Shown: positions 1-7,326, counted from the stretch's first letter. The stretch: DNA of 7,919 nt from JTS-AC122 sp041742635 (GCA_041742635.1 JBGSIF010000104.1:1-7919); one strand, 5' to 3'. A program made the numbers and translations. The notes: generated by a model not told the origin, from the sequence alone.

Positions 1-40
1 CTTCGACGACAACCAAGTCTTGAAGCACGTACCCCGGCGC
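1..40 (-). repeat. Start of a third 246-residue unit, cut by the window edge
   Basis: The APGYVLQDLVVVE motif recurs for a third time, again 738 bp from the previous copy, and runs off the left edge. The array therefore continues outside the window. Confidence 0.85.
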
Positions 41-2080
41 CGCGTCCAACGACGCGGCGTTCGCGGTGAGCCTGACGGCGGTGAACCGCGTTGTCCCCGC
101 CACGCGAACCGACGCGCTGGTCACATCGAGCAGCAGTTCGCCGGTGATTTGAAGATTGTTCAGCACGCCGCCCGTCGATGTCGGACGCAGCCGTTCGCCG
201 GCGGCGAACACGAGCGACCCGCCGCTGATCGTGCCGCCGGACAGGTTCCACGACCCGGTCGCGGCGTTCAGCGTGAACACACCGGGGTTATTGAAGGTGC
301 CGGTGAGGTTCACGGTGCCGCCGGTGCGGTTGAATGTGCCGGTCGTTCCGAACGTTCCGCCGAGGTTTACCGTCGCGCCGTTGACGGTGATCGTCCCGGC
401 GTTGGACCAGTTGCCGCCGATCGTGAGCGTGCCCCCGGACTGCGCCGAGAGCGTGCCGGTGCCCGTCGTCGTTAGGTTCGCGGGCGACACATCGAGCGTC
501 CCGTCGATGACCTGCATCACGGCGTTGTTCGTGGCGGCGGTGTTGTTGAACGTCAATGCTCGACCAGCGGCCTCGGCGGAAATCAGCCCGTTGTTGACGA
601 GCGTCAAGGCATTCGAGTCCGAGATAGCCAGCCCGCCGCCGGCACCGGCGGCAAGTCGAATCACGCCCGACGGGGCGATGGTCAGCGTGCCGGTGCCCCC
701 GACGGCACCTTGAATGGTCCGGTTTCCCGCCGTCGCGCCCTCGGCGACGACCAGGTCTTGAAGCACGTACCCCGGTGCGAACTCGATTCTCGTGGCGTTA
801 CCGGTCAGCCGCGCCGCCGTGAACCGCGTCGTCCCCGCGGCACGCACCGACGCGCTGGTCACATCCAGCAGCAGGTCGCCGGTAACTTGGACGTTATTGA
901 GAACCCCGCCGAACGAGGTCAGCAGCAGCCGTTCGCCCGCCGTGAAGACGATCGTCCCCCCGCTGACCGATCCGCCCCGCAGGTTCCAGGAACCGCTCGC
1001 GGCGTTGAACGTGAAGGTTCCCGGGTTGCTGAATGTTCCGGTCAGGTTTACGGTGCCGCCGGTGCGGACGAGGGTGCCGACCGAGGTGAAGGTACCGCCG
1101 AAGTTGGTGGTCGCCGAGTTGATGGTGATGGTCCCGGCGCTGGACCAGATCCCCGAGATGTTGAGCGTTGTCCCGGACTGCGCGATGACGGTCCCCGTTG
1201 CGGCGTTGGTGAAGTTGCTGGGCGTGAGATTCAGCGTGCCGACGGGTGCCTGGATCGTCGCGTTGTTCGTGAGCGCGGTGTTGTTGAACGAGAGCGTCCT
1301 GCCCGGGGCTTCGAGCGAGATGAGGCCGTCGTTGACCAGCGTCAAATTATTGGAGTTGAAGATGCCCAGGTCGGCCGCGGAACCAGCCGCGACACGGATG
1401 ATCCCCGTCGGCGAGACCGTCAGCGTCCCGTTGCCGCCGACCGCGCCCGTGATCGACCGAGCACCGGTGGCGGCCCCATCCACGACAACCAGGTCGTGCA
1501 GCACATACCCGGGAGCGGTCTGGAGCGTCACGTTGTTCGCTAGGAGCCTGAGCGAGGTGAAACGAGTCGCGCCCGAGAGCCGAACCACGGAACTGGGCAT
1601 ATCGAGCGTCACATCGCCGTTGATCGTGGCGTTGGCGAGTTGCCCCCCGCTCGAGGTCGTGCGCAGCACGCCGCCGGTGATGTTCCAGGTGGCCCCGGTG
1701 AGCGTGGCGGCGTTGCCGTTCAGCGTGAGCGCGGCGTTGATGGTCGCGGTCCCGCCGGGCTGAAGCCCCAGCGTCCCGTTGGTGACGGTGAGGGCTTCGT
1801 CGGTGATGAGCGAAGCGAGGGTGAGTGTGCCCGTGGTGAACGTCACCGTCGGATTCGCGGCGACGGAGATCGTGACATCATCGCCGTTCTGCGGGACGGC
1901 GTCCACACCCCCGCGATTCCAGTTCGCGGCGTCGTGCCACGAGTTCGTGCCCGCGCCGCCATCCCAAACCACCGCGGCGAGGAGTTGACGCGACTCGAGC
2001 GATTCCATCATCACGCCGGACGATTCGCCTGCGCAGCCGATCAGTTTGCGAACGTTCCGCTTGGTGTCACGCCGATACAT
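1..2080 (-). CDS. Secreted beta-strand repeat protein with N-terminal LEPR-XLL motif (3' end beyond left edge)
   Basis: The frame is open for 693 codons from ATG at 2080 to the left edge, with no stop. The start is set by AAGGAG six nt upstream. Residues 1-27 are basic then mixed. LESRQLL at 28-34 matches the planctomycete LEPR-XLL motif of large exported proteins, and WDGGAGTNSWHDAANW at 39-54 is the opening block typical of autotransporter-like beta-strand repeat proteins. The rest is rich in Gly, Thr, Asn, Ala and Val, in short strand-turn units such as GGTVNLTGTF and SNPGTFTFNAASGSWNL, as expected of a parallel beta-helix. From 1516 downward it consists of 246-residue repeats. I infer an exported or surface fibre-like protein; no catalytic motif is seen and its partner is unknown. 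The C-terminal anchor is outside the window. Plus-strand open frames here are shadows. The CDS call is secure; the role is not. Confidence 0.88.
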   Translation of the reverse strand, partial: MYRRDTKRNVRKLIGCAGESSGVMMESLESRQLLAAVVWDGGAGTNSWHDAANWNRGGVDAVPQNGDDVTISVAANPTVTFTTGTLTLASLITDEALTVTNGTLGLQPGGTATINAALTLNGNAATLTGATWNITGGVLRTTSSGGQLANATINGDVTLDMPSSVVRLSGATRFTSLRLLANNVTLQTAPGYVLHDLVVVDGAATGARSITGAVGGNGTLTVSPTGIIRVAAGSAADLGIFNSNNLTLVNDGLISLEAPGRTLSFNNTALTNNATIQAPVGTLNLTPSNFTNAATGTVIAQSGTTLNISGIWSSAGTITINSATTNFGGTFTSVGTLVRTGGTVNLTGTFSNPGTFTFNAASGSWNLRGGSVSGGTIVFTAGERLLLTSFGGVLNNVQVTGDLLLDVTSASVRAAGTTRFTAARLTGNATRIEFAPGYVLQDLVVAEGATAGNRTIQGAVGGTGTLTIAPSGVIRLAAGAGGGLAISDSNALTLVNNGLISAEAAGRALTFNNTAATNNAVMQVIDGTLDVSPANLTTTGTGTLSAQSGGTLTIGGNWSNAGTITVNGATVNLGGTFGTTGTFNRTGGTVNLTGTFNNPGVFTLNAATGSWNLSGGTISGGSLVFAAGERLRPTSTGGVLNNLQITGELLLDVTSASVRVAGTTRFTAVRLTANAASLDAAPGYVLQDLVVVE
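41..778 (-). repeat. Coding tandem repeat, second full 246-residue unit
   Basis: This is the second copy of the 738-bp unit, starting APGYVLQDLVV. Some blocks are identical in DNA at the exact period, for example 108-127 and 846-865. That points to tandem duplication within the gene followed by divergence. Confidence 0.9.
779..1516 (-). repeat. Coding tandem repeat, first full 246-residue unit
   Basis: This unit begins with APGYVLHDLVV and ends just before the next APGYVL. It aligns with the following unit (41-778) over all 246 residues without an insertion or deletion. By eye about two thirds of residues are identical. Shared landmarks include GAVGG.GTLT, LTLVN.GLIS, RTGGTVNLTGTF, GSWNL.GG and LLLDVTSASVR. 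Confidence 0.9.
1517..1710 (-). repeat. Degenerate partial unit before the first full repeat
   Basis: The protein segment ATWNITGGVLRTTSSGGQLA, followed by DVTLDMPSSVVRLSGATRFTSLRL, resembles the last quarter of the full units (SWNLRGGSVSGG ... DLLLDVTSASVRAAGTTRFTAARL). The N-terminal region thus carries a shorter, more diverged piece of the same repeat. The upper boundary is approximate. Confidence 0.6.
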
Positions 2081-2086
2081 ACAGAT

Positions 2087-2092
2087 CTCCTT
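2087..2092 (-). promoter_or_regulatory. Shine-Dalgarno of the LEPR-XLL repeat protein
   Basis: On the minus strand AAGGAG lies six nt before the ATG at 2080. This is a near-perfect ribosome binding site and fixes the start of the protein. Confidence 0.8.
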
Positions 2093-2147
2093 GGATGGTA
2101 ATACGCGCAGTCATAGATTGGGGCGAGAGATGCCCGATGCAGTATTC

Positions 2148-2176
2148 AAGTTATGTCGTGAATGTCTGTTGTTCAA
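2148..2176 (-). promoter_or_regulatory. Possible sigma-70-type promoter for the repeat protein
   Basis: On the minus strand TTGAAC (2176-2171) is followed after 17 nt by TAACTT (2153-2148). The -35 is good and the -10 weak. Transcription from about 2141 would give a leader of about 60 nt containing the Shine-Dalgarno. This is read by eye only. Confidence 0.35.
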
Positions 2177-2329
2177 GTAAACTGGGAAGAGAAAGCGAGC
2201 GCACACACCAACCTCGTCCGAGAATGTGTGGTGATCGCACCCAGATTAACATCGGGGAACGTTCGATAGAGGTGGCTCGTGCGCCGGTCGGGTCAACCGA
2301 ACATCGATGCACGACCCCCACCCGGGCAC

Positions 2330-2335
2330 TACACT
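2330..2335 (+). promoter_or_regulatory. TANNNT -10-like element just before ruvB (possible leaderless start)
   Basis: TACACT ends eight nt before the ruvB ATG at 2344. No purine-rich ribosome binding site lies between, and no clear -35 is seen. If this is the -10, transcription would begin at or very near the A of the ATG. The rnr gene has the same arrangement. Confidence 0.4.
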
Positions 2336-2343
2336 CCCGCTAC

Positions 2344-3393
2344 ATGGCCGTCGAACGCTTCGTCTCTGCCAAAGCCAACCCGGAACTCGACCAGCGCAAC
2401 TGGTCGTTGCGGCCCACGCGCATGTCGGAATATATCGGGCAGCCGGAACTGATCGAACGGCTCAGCATTACGATCCAAGCCGTTCGCGTACGCACCGAGC
2501 CGATGGAGCATGTATTGCTGCACGGCCCGCCCGGTCTGGGCAAGACCACCCTAGCGTATGTGATCGCGCAGGAAATGGGTGCTCGTGTTCACACCACGTC
2601 CGGCCCGGCGCTGACCCGCGGCACCGACCTGGTCTCCGCGCTCACTCGCCTTGAAGCAAACGATGTACTCTTCATCGACGAGATCCACCGGCTCCCGATC
2701 GCCGTCGAAGAGTTCATCTATCCGGCGATGGAGGACTTCCGAATCGACGTCCCGGTAGACTCGGGACTGTCGGCCCGCACGGTGCAGATCAAACTCAAGC
2801 CGTTCACGCTCATCGGCGCGACGACGCGGGCCGGCCTTGTATCGGCGCCCCTTCGTTCCCGCTTTGGCATCACCCATCACCTGCGGTTTTACTCGCCCGA
2901 TGAACTCCACGCGATTCTTTCGCGCAGTTGCACATTGCTCGGCGTCGATGCCGATGCTCGGGCGGGCGACGGCGCGCTCGATTTGATCGCCGGCCGTTCG
3001 CGCGGTACCCCGCGCATCGCCAACCGCTTGCTCCGGCGCGTGCGTGATTTTTCCCAGGTTAGATCCAACGGTCGGATCTCGGCCCCGATGGTCGAGCAGA
3101 GCCTCGCACTCGAAGGCGTGGACCACCTCGGGCTTGACGAGATCGATCGTTCGTACCTCCGCACCATCGCAACGACCTACGAGGGCGGCCCGGTGGGGCT
3201 GGAAGCGGTTGCCGCGACGATGAATGAGGATTCCGGCACAATCGAAGATGTCGTCGAGCCGTATTTGCTGCAAATCGGATTTTTGGCACGCACACGCCGA
3301 GGCCGCATGCTGACGCGGGCAGGGGCCGAGCATGTCGGGCTGCCGAGTGCGTTCGGTAGCATCTCGCCGGGCGAGCCGCAGTTCGAGTCGTGA
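2344..3393 (+). CDS. ruvB: Holliday junction branch migration ATPase RuvB
   Basis: RuvB is the hexameric AAA+ motor that, with RuvA, drives branch migration of Holliday junctions in recombination and repair. The protein has 349 residues, normal for the family. Visible motifs are RPTRMSEYIGQ near residue 23, Walker A GPPGLGKTT at 61-69, Walker B LFIDEIHRL at 109-117, VEEFIYPAMEDF at 121-132, sensor 1 TLIGATTRAG at 155-164, the arginine finger in LRSRFG (R171), sensor 2 GTPRIANRLLRRVRDF at 221-236, and the C-terminal winged helix from about 265 with GGPVGLEAVA and TIEDVVEPYLLQIGFLARTRRGR. The ATG at 2344 puts conserved sequence at the usual distance from the N-terminus; upstream in-frame ATGs would add unrelated residues. 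No ruvA or ruvC is adjacent, so ruvB is separate here. It appears intact. Confidence 0.97.
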   Translation: MAVERFVSAKANPELDQRNWSLRPTRMSEYIGQPELIERLSITIQAVRVRTEPMEHVLLHGPPGLGKTTLAYVIAQEMGARVHTTSGPALTRGTDLVSALTRLEANDVLFIDEIHRLPIAVEEFIYPAMEDFRIDVPVDSGLSARTVQIKLKPFTLIGATTRAGLVSAPLRSRFGITHHLRFYSPDELHAILSRSCTLLGVDADARAGDGALDLIAGRSRGTPRIANRLLRRVRDFSQVRSNGRISAPMVEQSLALEGVDHLGLDEIDRSYLRTIATTYEGGPVGLEAVAATMNEDSGTIEDVVEPYLLQIGFLARTRRGRMLTRAGAEHVGLPSAFGSISPGEPQFES

Positions 3394-3404
3394 TGATCCG
3401 GTCG

Positions 3405-4727
3405 CTATTTTTTGTTCGTTGTGCCCAGGTATTGGGCGATCAAGGCTCCCGCGGCTTCGTCGCACGCTTTGGTCGCGGCGTCGCCCCCTTGGTTGCACAT
3501 GACAAGCACCGCGAAGTCTCGCTCCGGCGCAAGCCACGCGATGCAGAACCACATCGTGTTCGAGCCGGAATGGGTCAGCACGCGCCCCGTGTCGTCGTCG
3601 CGCGTGCCCTTGGCCCACGGCCGCGTAGCGACGCCCCAGCCCATCGCGTACTGGTTCTCGTCCTTCGCCGGATACGCCGAGTGCAGTGTTGCGAACGTGC
3701 CTGGGGACAAGCCGAGCACATTGTGTCGATCGATCGGTGCTTCGGGATTCTGAGCGTGCCCGCGGAGTTGGACGCGGACGTACGCGGCCCAGTCTTCGAT
3801 CGCGCAGTGTACGATTCCGGCCGGTCCGATCCCGCCCGGGTTGTCCGAACTGCGTGAACGCGTTCCGCCAAGGCCCGCTGTTCCCGCCGGGCCGGGGGGG
3901 ATTGGCCGTCCATCAGGCGTATGTCCCCAAGGCACATCGGGAACCGTCCCCGGCTCGATCTTCTCGACTGATCCGGGGGCACCGAATCCCGCGGAGTTCA
4001 TCCCGAGCGGCTTGAACAATCGATCCCGCATGAGCGCTTCCCACGACGAGGTTGTGGCCCGTTCGGCTATCAAGCCTGCAATAGCGAACCCGGCGTTGGA
4101 GTAAATGAACTTCTCACCCGGCGCGGCGTCTGGCGCTCGCTTCAGAAGCCCTTCCGCCAATGTCAGCCGTTGTTCGCGGGCCGTGCCCGTGTGCGTCCAG
4201 AGTTTGGCCCATAACCCGTCGGCGCTCAGGTCCGCCGGCGCCCCAGAGCGGTTGGTCAGCAACTGCGTCAGCGTAACGTTGTTCCACCCTTTGTGCATGG
4301 ATTCGGCGAACTCAGGGAACGACTCGCCGACCGTCGTCGTCCACGTGAGTGTGCCGTCCTGAACGAGCAACGCAACCAGCGCGGCGGTCATCGACTTCGT
4401 ACACGATCCGATATGAAACACATCGGTCGTGTGTACGGGGGAGTCCGTGTTGGCGGCCCGCGTCCCTGCCGCGCCGATCAGTACGGTTTGTTTCCCGGTT
4501 GTAACGGCCGCGACCATGCCGGGGACGTTGTGCTTGGTGATGATCGTGCTGATCGATTCGGAGATATCGACCGCGTCCGCCGCACCCGCCCGCGGCGCAG
4601 GAGCGTGCGGCGCGCCCGAGGCGTCTGGTGGTTTGGGATTTACCGTGGGCGGTTTGTCCTGCGCGGCGGCACCTACGCAGATGCACATACCTGCAAGCAG
4701 CGCGAGGCCGACTCGGAATCTGTTCAT
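3405..4727 (-). CDS. Exported serine hydrolase, beta-lactamase / S12 family
   Basis: This 440-residue protein belongs to the family that includes class C beta-lactamases, D-Ala-D-Ala carboxypeptidases and related esterases. The three active-site boxes are present: S108-C-T-K111 (SxxK, with the nucleophilic Ser and Lys), Y209-S-N211 (YxN) and H386-S-G388 (HxG, in place of KTG). Residues 1-22 form a Sec signal peptide with likely cleavage at AAA/Q; the Cys at 15 and 17 do not make a proper lipobox. A Pro/Ala-rich linker follows (about 24-50), so the enzyme probably acts in the periplasm or outside the cell. The start at 4727 is chosen because GAGG lies five nt upstream and it leads directly into the signal peptide; a longer frame from 4763 would add 12 residues before it. 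An HxG third box is common in esterase-like members, so antibiotic hydrolysis should not be assumed. It is convergent with ruvB, 11 nt away. Confidence 0.9.
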   Translation of the reverse strand: MNRFRVGLALLAGMCICVGAAAQDKPPTVNPKPPDASGAPHAPAPRAGAADAVDISESISTIITKHNVPGMVAAVTTGKQTVLIGAAGTRAANTDSPVHTTDVFHIGSCTKSMTAALVALLVQDGTLTWTTTVGESFPEFAESMHKGWNNVTLTQLLTNRSGAPADLSADGLWAKLWTHTGTAREQRLTLAEGLLKRAPDAAPGEKFIYSNAGFAIAGLIAERATTSSWEALMRDRLFKPLGMNSAGFGAPGSVEKIEPGTVPDVPWGHTPDGRPIPPGPAGTAGLGGTRSRSSDNPGGIGPAGIVHCAIEDWAAYVRVQLRGHAQNPEAPIDRHNVLGLSPGTFATLHSAYPAKDENQYAMGWGVATRPWAKGTRDDDTGRVLTHSGSNTMWFCIAWLAPERDFAVLVMCNQGGDAATKACDEAAGALIAQYLGTTNKK

Positions 4728-4732
4728 ACGTG

Positions 4733-4736
4733 CCTC
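4733..4736 (-). promoter_or_regulatory. Shine-Dalgarno of the S12 hydrolase
   Basis: GAGG on the minus strand lies five nt before the ATG at 4727 and decides between this start and the in-frame one at 4763. Further upstream, TACGCT at 4769-4764 could be a weak -10, but I see no matching -35. Confidence 0.6.
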
Positions 4737-4778
4737 ATGGTGTTTGACGAAACCGACGACCACAGCGTACCCCGGATG

Positions 4779-4788
4779 ACGCTAGCGT
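4779..4788. repeat. 10-bp perfect palindrome in the hydrolase/rnr intergenic region
   Basis: ACGCTAGCGT is self-complementary and sits between the divergent genes, about 52 nt from the hydrolase start and 57 nt from the rnr start. It could be an operator, but a palindrome of this size can arise by chance in GC-rich DNA. Confidence 0.25.
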
Positions 4789-4830
4789 GCCGATGGCGGC
4801 GCGGCCTCGCCGCGTCCGATCCGCGGACCC

Positions 4831-4836
4831 TACTCT
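4831..4836 (+). promoter_or_regulatory. TANNNT -10-like element just before rnr (possible leaderless start)
   Basis: TACTCT ends nine nt before the rnr ATG at 4846. The intervening bases, CACACCTAT, contain no Shine-Dalgarno, and there is no clear -35. The spacing is nearly the same as in front of ruvB, which fits transcription starting at or next to the start codon. Confidence 0.4.
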
Positions 4837-4845
4837 CACACCTAT

Positions 4846-7320
4846 ATGCCTTCACGATTCACCCAACGGATTCTCACGCACCTCAAGCACGACTCCTACC
4901 AGCCCGGCAACGCCGAGCGGCTCGCCGCCGACCTGAGCGTCGATGATGAGTCCATCGACGCTTTCAAGCAGGCCATCAGCGATCTGGCGGCGAAGAAGCA
5001 CCTGGTCATCGATTCATTCGGCAAGGTGCAGTTGCCGCCGATGCCCGAGGAGATCACCGGCTCGTTCAAGAAAAACCCGCGAGGCTTCGGCTTCGTCAAG
5101 CCCGATATCGCGTACCGCGAGGGAGACCTCTTCGTTCCGCCCGACGAAACCGACACCGCCCTCACCGGCGACCGCGTGCGAGTTGCCGTCGTCCGCGGCT
5201 TCCGCAAGGGCGAGCACGACACCACCGGGCGCATCCTCGAAGTCCTCACCCGCAAGCGCAAGAGTTTCACCGGCGAACTCATCTTCCGCGGCAACAAGTG
5301 GATGGTCTACCCCGACGGCAAGGAACTCACCGAGCCGATCATGGTCCCCGACGCCGGCGCGAAGCACGGCAAGGCCGGCGACAAGGTCGTCGTCGAACTC
5401 CTGCACTACCCCGAGGGGCAGTTGCTCGCCGAGGGCGTCGTGGTGCGTGTGCTGGGCGAGGCGGGTCTGCCCGATGTCGAGACACAGGCCGTCATCGCGG
5501 CGTACAACCTCCCCGGCGAGTTCGAAGAATCCTGCGTGCAGCAGGCCCGCGACGCGACGCACCAGTTCGACGAGGAAGTCGCCCGCGGCGAACGCGAAGG
5601 CTTCCAGGGGCGCGAAGACCTTCGCGGGGATTTCATCATTACGATCGACCCGCCCGACGCCAAGGACTACGACGACGCGATCTCGATCAAGAAGTTGCCC
5701 GACGGCGGCTGGGAACTCGCTGTCCACATCGCCGACGTGGCCAACTTCATCCTCCCCGGCACCCCGCTGGACTTGGAAGCCAAGGAACGCGGCAACTCCG
5801 TCTACCTCCCGCGCCTTGTGATCCCGATGCTCCCCGAACTGCTCTCCAACGGGATCTGCTCGCTCCAGGAAGGCGTGATCCGCTTCTGCAAATCGGCGTT
5901 CATGCGGTACGACCGCGACGGGAACTGCCGGAGCGAGGGGGCGGCCGCCACCGTCATCAAGTCCGCCAAGCGGCTCACGTACCTGGAGGCCCAGGCCTTG
6001 ATCGACGGCGACCTCCGGGAAGCCGTCAAGCACGCCAAGACCGAACCGAAGTACACCGATCAGTTGATCGCCACGCTGCGCGAGATGAACCTGTGCTCGC
6101 GCGCGATCCGCGAGCGGCGCAAGCGTCAGGGGATGATCCACCTGGAACTCCCCGACGTCGTGCTGGTCTTCGACGAACTCGGGCACGTCGTGGACGCCCA
6201 GAAGGAAGACGACGCCTACACGCACACGCTGATCGAGATGTTCATGGTCGAGGCGAACGAAGTCCTCGCCCGGTTGTTCGAGCGGATCCAGGTGCCGGTG
6301 CTGCGGCGCATCCACCCGGAGCCGACCCCCGGCGACGTCGGCGAACTACAGATGTACGCCCGCGTCGCCGGGTACAAGATCCCCAAGAACCCCACGCGCG
6401 AGGAACTCCAGTCGCTCCTGGAAGCGACCGCCGGCACGTCCTCGGCCCGGGCGGTGCATATGTCGGTCCTTCGCACCATGACCAAGGCCGAGTATTCCCC
6501 CGCGCTCATCGGGCACTTCGCGCTGGCGAGCGAGGCGTACGCCCACTTCACCAGCCCCATCCGCCGCTACGCCGACACGCTCGTTCACCGCGCCCTCACG
6601 GAATATCTGAAGCACACGAGCAACGGGTCGAACGCGCCCAAGTCCGACGTGGAGCGGCGCGATATCGGCGACAAACTCCGCCGCTCGAACGCTTGCCCGG
6701 ACTTTGAAACCCTCAAGGGGATCGGCGGGCACATCACCCGCACCGAGGAGAACGCCAGCGACGCCGAGCACAGCCTCCGCGGGTTCCTTGTCCTGCAACT
6801 GCTCTCCAACCACGTCGGTGAGAACTTCGACGGGATCGTCACCGGCGTGACGCACAACGGCATTTTCGTCCAACTCGACAAGTACCTCGCCGACGGGATG
6901 ATCAAGTCCACCGACCTCCCCACCGGCGTCAAGGAAGGGCACCCGCAGTACCGCGCGGGGGTTGGGGGGAGATGGAAACTCGACCCGCGCAGCGGCGCGC
7001 TCGTCCACGAGCAGTCCGGTCGCTCCTTCAACATCGGCGACAAGGTCACGGTCACCATCGCCGCGATCGACCTGGCGATGCGCAAGATGGACCTGCTCGT
7101 CACCGACGCCAAGGCGCGCGACACGGGCAAGGCCAAGAAAGCCCCGCCTTCGAAAGCCGCGGGCGGCCTCGGCCTGGGGGGTGGCGGGTTGAACATCGAC
7201 TTCGACGCGATCAAGTACGGCAAGAGCGGCTCCGAACGCCGCAGCCAGAAGAGCAAGTCCCGCGAGCGAGGCAAAACCGACTTCCGCAAGGAACGCAAGG
7301 ACAAGGGCAAGGGGCAGTAA
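4846..7320 (+). CDS. rnr: Ribonuclease R (RNB-family 3'-5' exoribonuclease)
   Basis: RNase R degrades RNA processively from the 3' end to nucleoside monophosphates and can pass through structured RNA, acting in rRNA and mRNA turnover. The 824-residue length fits RNase R and is longer than RNase II. Domains in order: N-terminal winged-helix-like segment (about 5-63), first cold-shock/OB domain opening ITGSFKKNPRGFGFVKPD (about 69-130), second OB domain (about 140-205), and the RNB catalytic domain. In DPPDAKDYDDA, D268, D274, D276 and D277 correspond to the metal-binding Asp residues of the family, and HFTSPIRRY at 567-575 is the second hallmark. An S1 domain follows (657-754), then a Lys/Arg-rich tail (755-824) interrupted by a Gly-rich patch. 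The ATG at 4846 is the start: it leads straight into the helical domain and lacks a Shine-Dalgarno. The gene is divergent from the hydrolase and convergent with the dockerin gene. It appears intact. Confidence 0.97.
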   Translation: MPSRFTQRILTHLKHDSYQPGNAERLAADLSVDDESIDAFKQAISDLAAKKHLVIDSFGKVQLPPMPEEITGSFKKNPRGFGFVKPDIAYREGDLFVPPDETDTALTGDRVRVAVVRGFRKGEHDTTGRILEVLTRKRKSFTGELIFRGNKWMVYPDGKELTEPIMVPDAGAKHGKAGDKVVVELLHYPEGQLLAEGVVVRVLGEAGLPDVETQAVIAAYNLPGEFEESCVQQARDATHQFDEEVARGEREGFQGREDLRGDFIITIDPPDAKDYDDAISIKKLPDGGWELAVHIADVANFILPGTPLDLEAKERGNSVYLPRLVIPMLPELLSNGICSLQEGVIRFCKSAFMRYDRDGNCRSEGAAATVIKSAKRLTYLEAQALIDGDLREAVKHAKTEPKYTDQLIATLREMNLCSRAIRERRKRQGMIHLELPDVVLVFDELGHVVDAQKEDDAYTHTLIEMFMVEANEVLARLFERIQVPVLRRIHPEPTPGDVGELQMYARVAGYKIPKNPTREELQSLLEATAGTSSARAVHMSVLRTMTKAEYSPALIGHFALASEAYAHFTSPIRRYADTLVHRALTEYLKHTSNGSNAPKSDVERRDIGDKLRRSNACPDFETLKGIGGHITRTEENASDAEHSLRGFLVLQLLSNHVGENFDGIVTGVTHNGIFVQLDKYLADGMIKSTDLPTGVKEGHPQYRAGVGGRWKLDPRSGALVHEQSGRSFNIGDKVTVTIAAIDLAMRKMDLLVTDAKARDTGKAKKAPPSKAAGGLGLGGGGLNIDFDAIKYGKSGSERRSQKSKSRERGKTDFRKERKDKGKGQ

Positions 7321-7326
7321 GCAAGC

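Larger units (their letters stand above)
2081..2343. other. Divergent intergenic region between the repeat protein and ruvB
   Basis: This 263-nt region has visibly lower GC than its flanks. It holds the likely promoter and leader of the minus-strand repeat gene and the upstream region of ruvB. The ruvB frame stays open back to 2095, but that 83-residue extension has no RuvB similarity and I treat it as non-coding. An 8-bp palindrome, GAACGTTC, lies at 2257-2264. I see no RNA gene. Confidence 0.6.

Noticed and set aside
20..2101. Several long plus-strand open frames, rich in Arg/Pro or Val/Pro
   Set aside because: They are antisense to the LEPR-XLL repeat gene. Their products are low-complexity and match no known motif, while the minus frame has a Shine-Dalgarno, a family motif and clear repeats.
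2257..2264. GAACGTTC palindrome upstream of ruvB as a LexA box
   Set aside because: Known LexA sites of the GAAC...GTTC type have a spacer of about four bases, which is absent here, and the site is about 80 nt from the ruvB start. An SOS link would be natural for ruvB but is not shown.
2095..2343. In-frame N-terminal extension of RuvB by 83 residues
   Set aside because: The extra residues show no family similarity, cover the region with the divergent promoter, and would make RuvB far longer than usual. The ATG at 2344 gives a normal length.
2551..3618. 355-residue minus-strand open frame across ruvB
   Set aside because: It is antisense to a clear ruvB and also overlaps the end of the hydrolase gene. 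Its composition is that of a GC-driven shadow frame.
3405..4727. Antibiotic resistance beta-lactamase
   Set aside because: SxxK and YxN are present, but the third box is HSG rather than KTG, and the S12 family contains many esterases and peptidases. Sequence alone does not support a resistance call.
5014..6315. 433-residue minus-strand open frame inside rnr
   Set aside because: It is a shadow of rnr caused by GC-rich third positions. No motif is recognisable.
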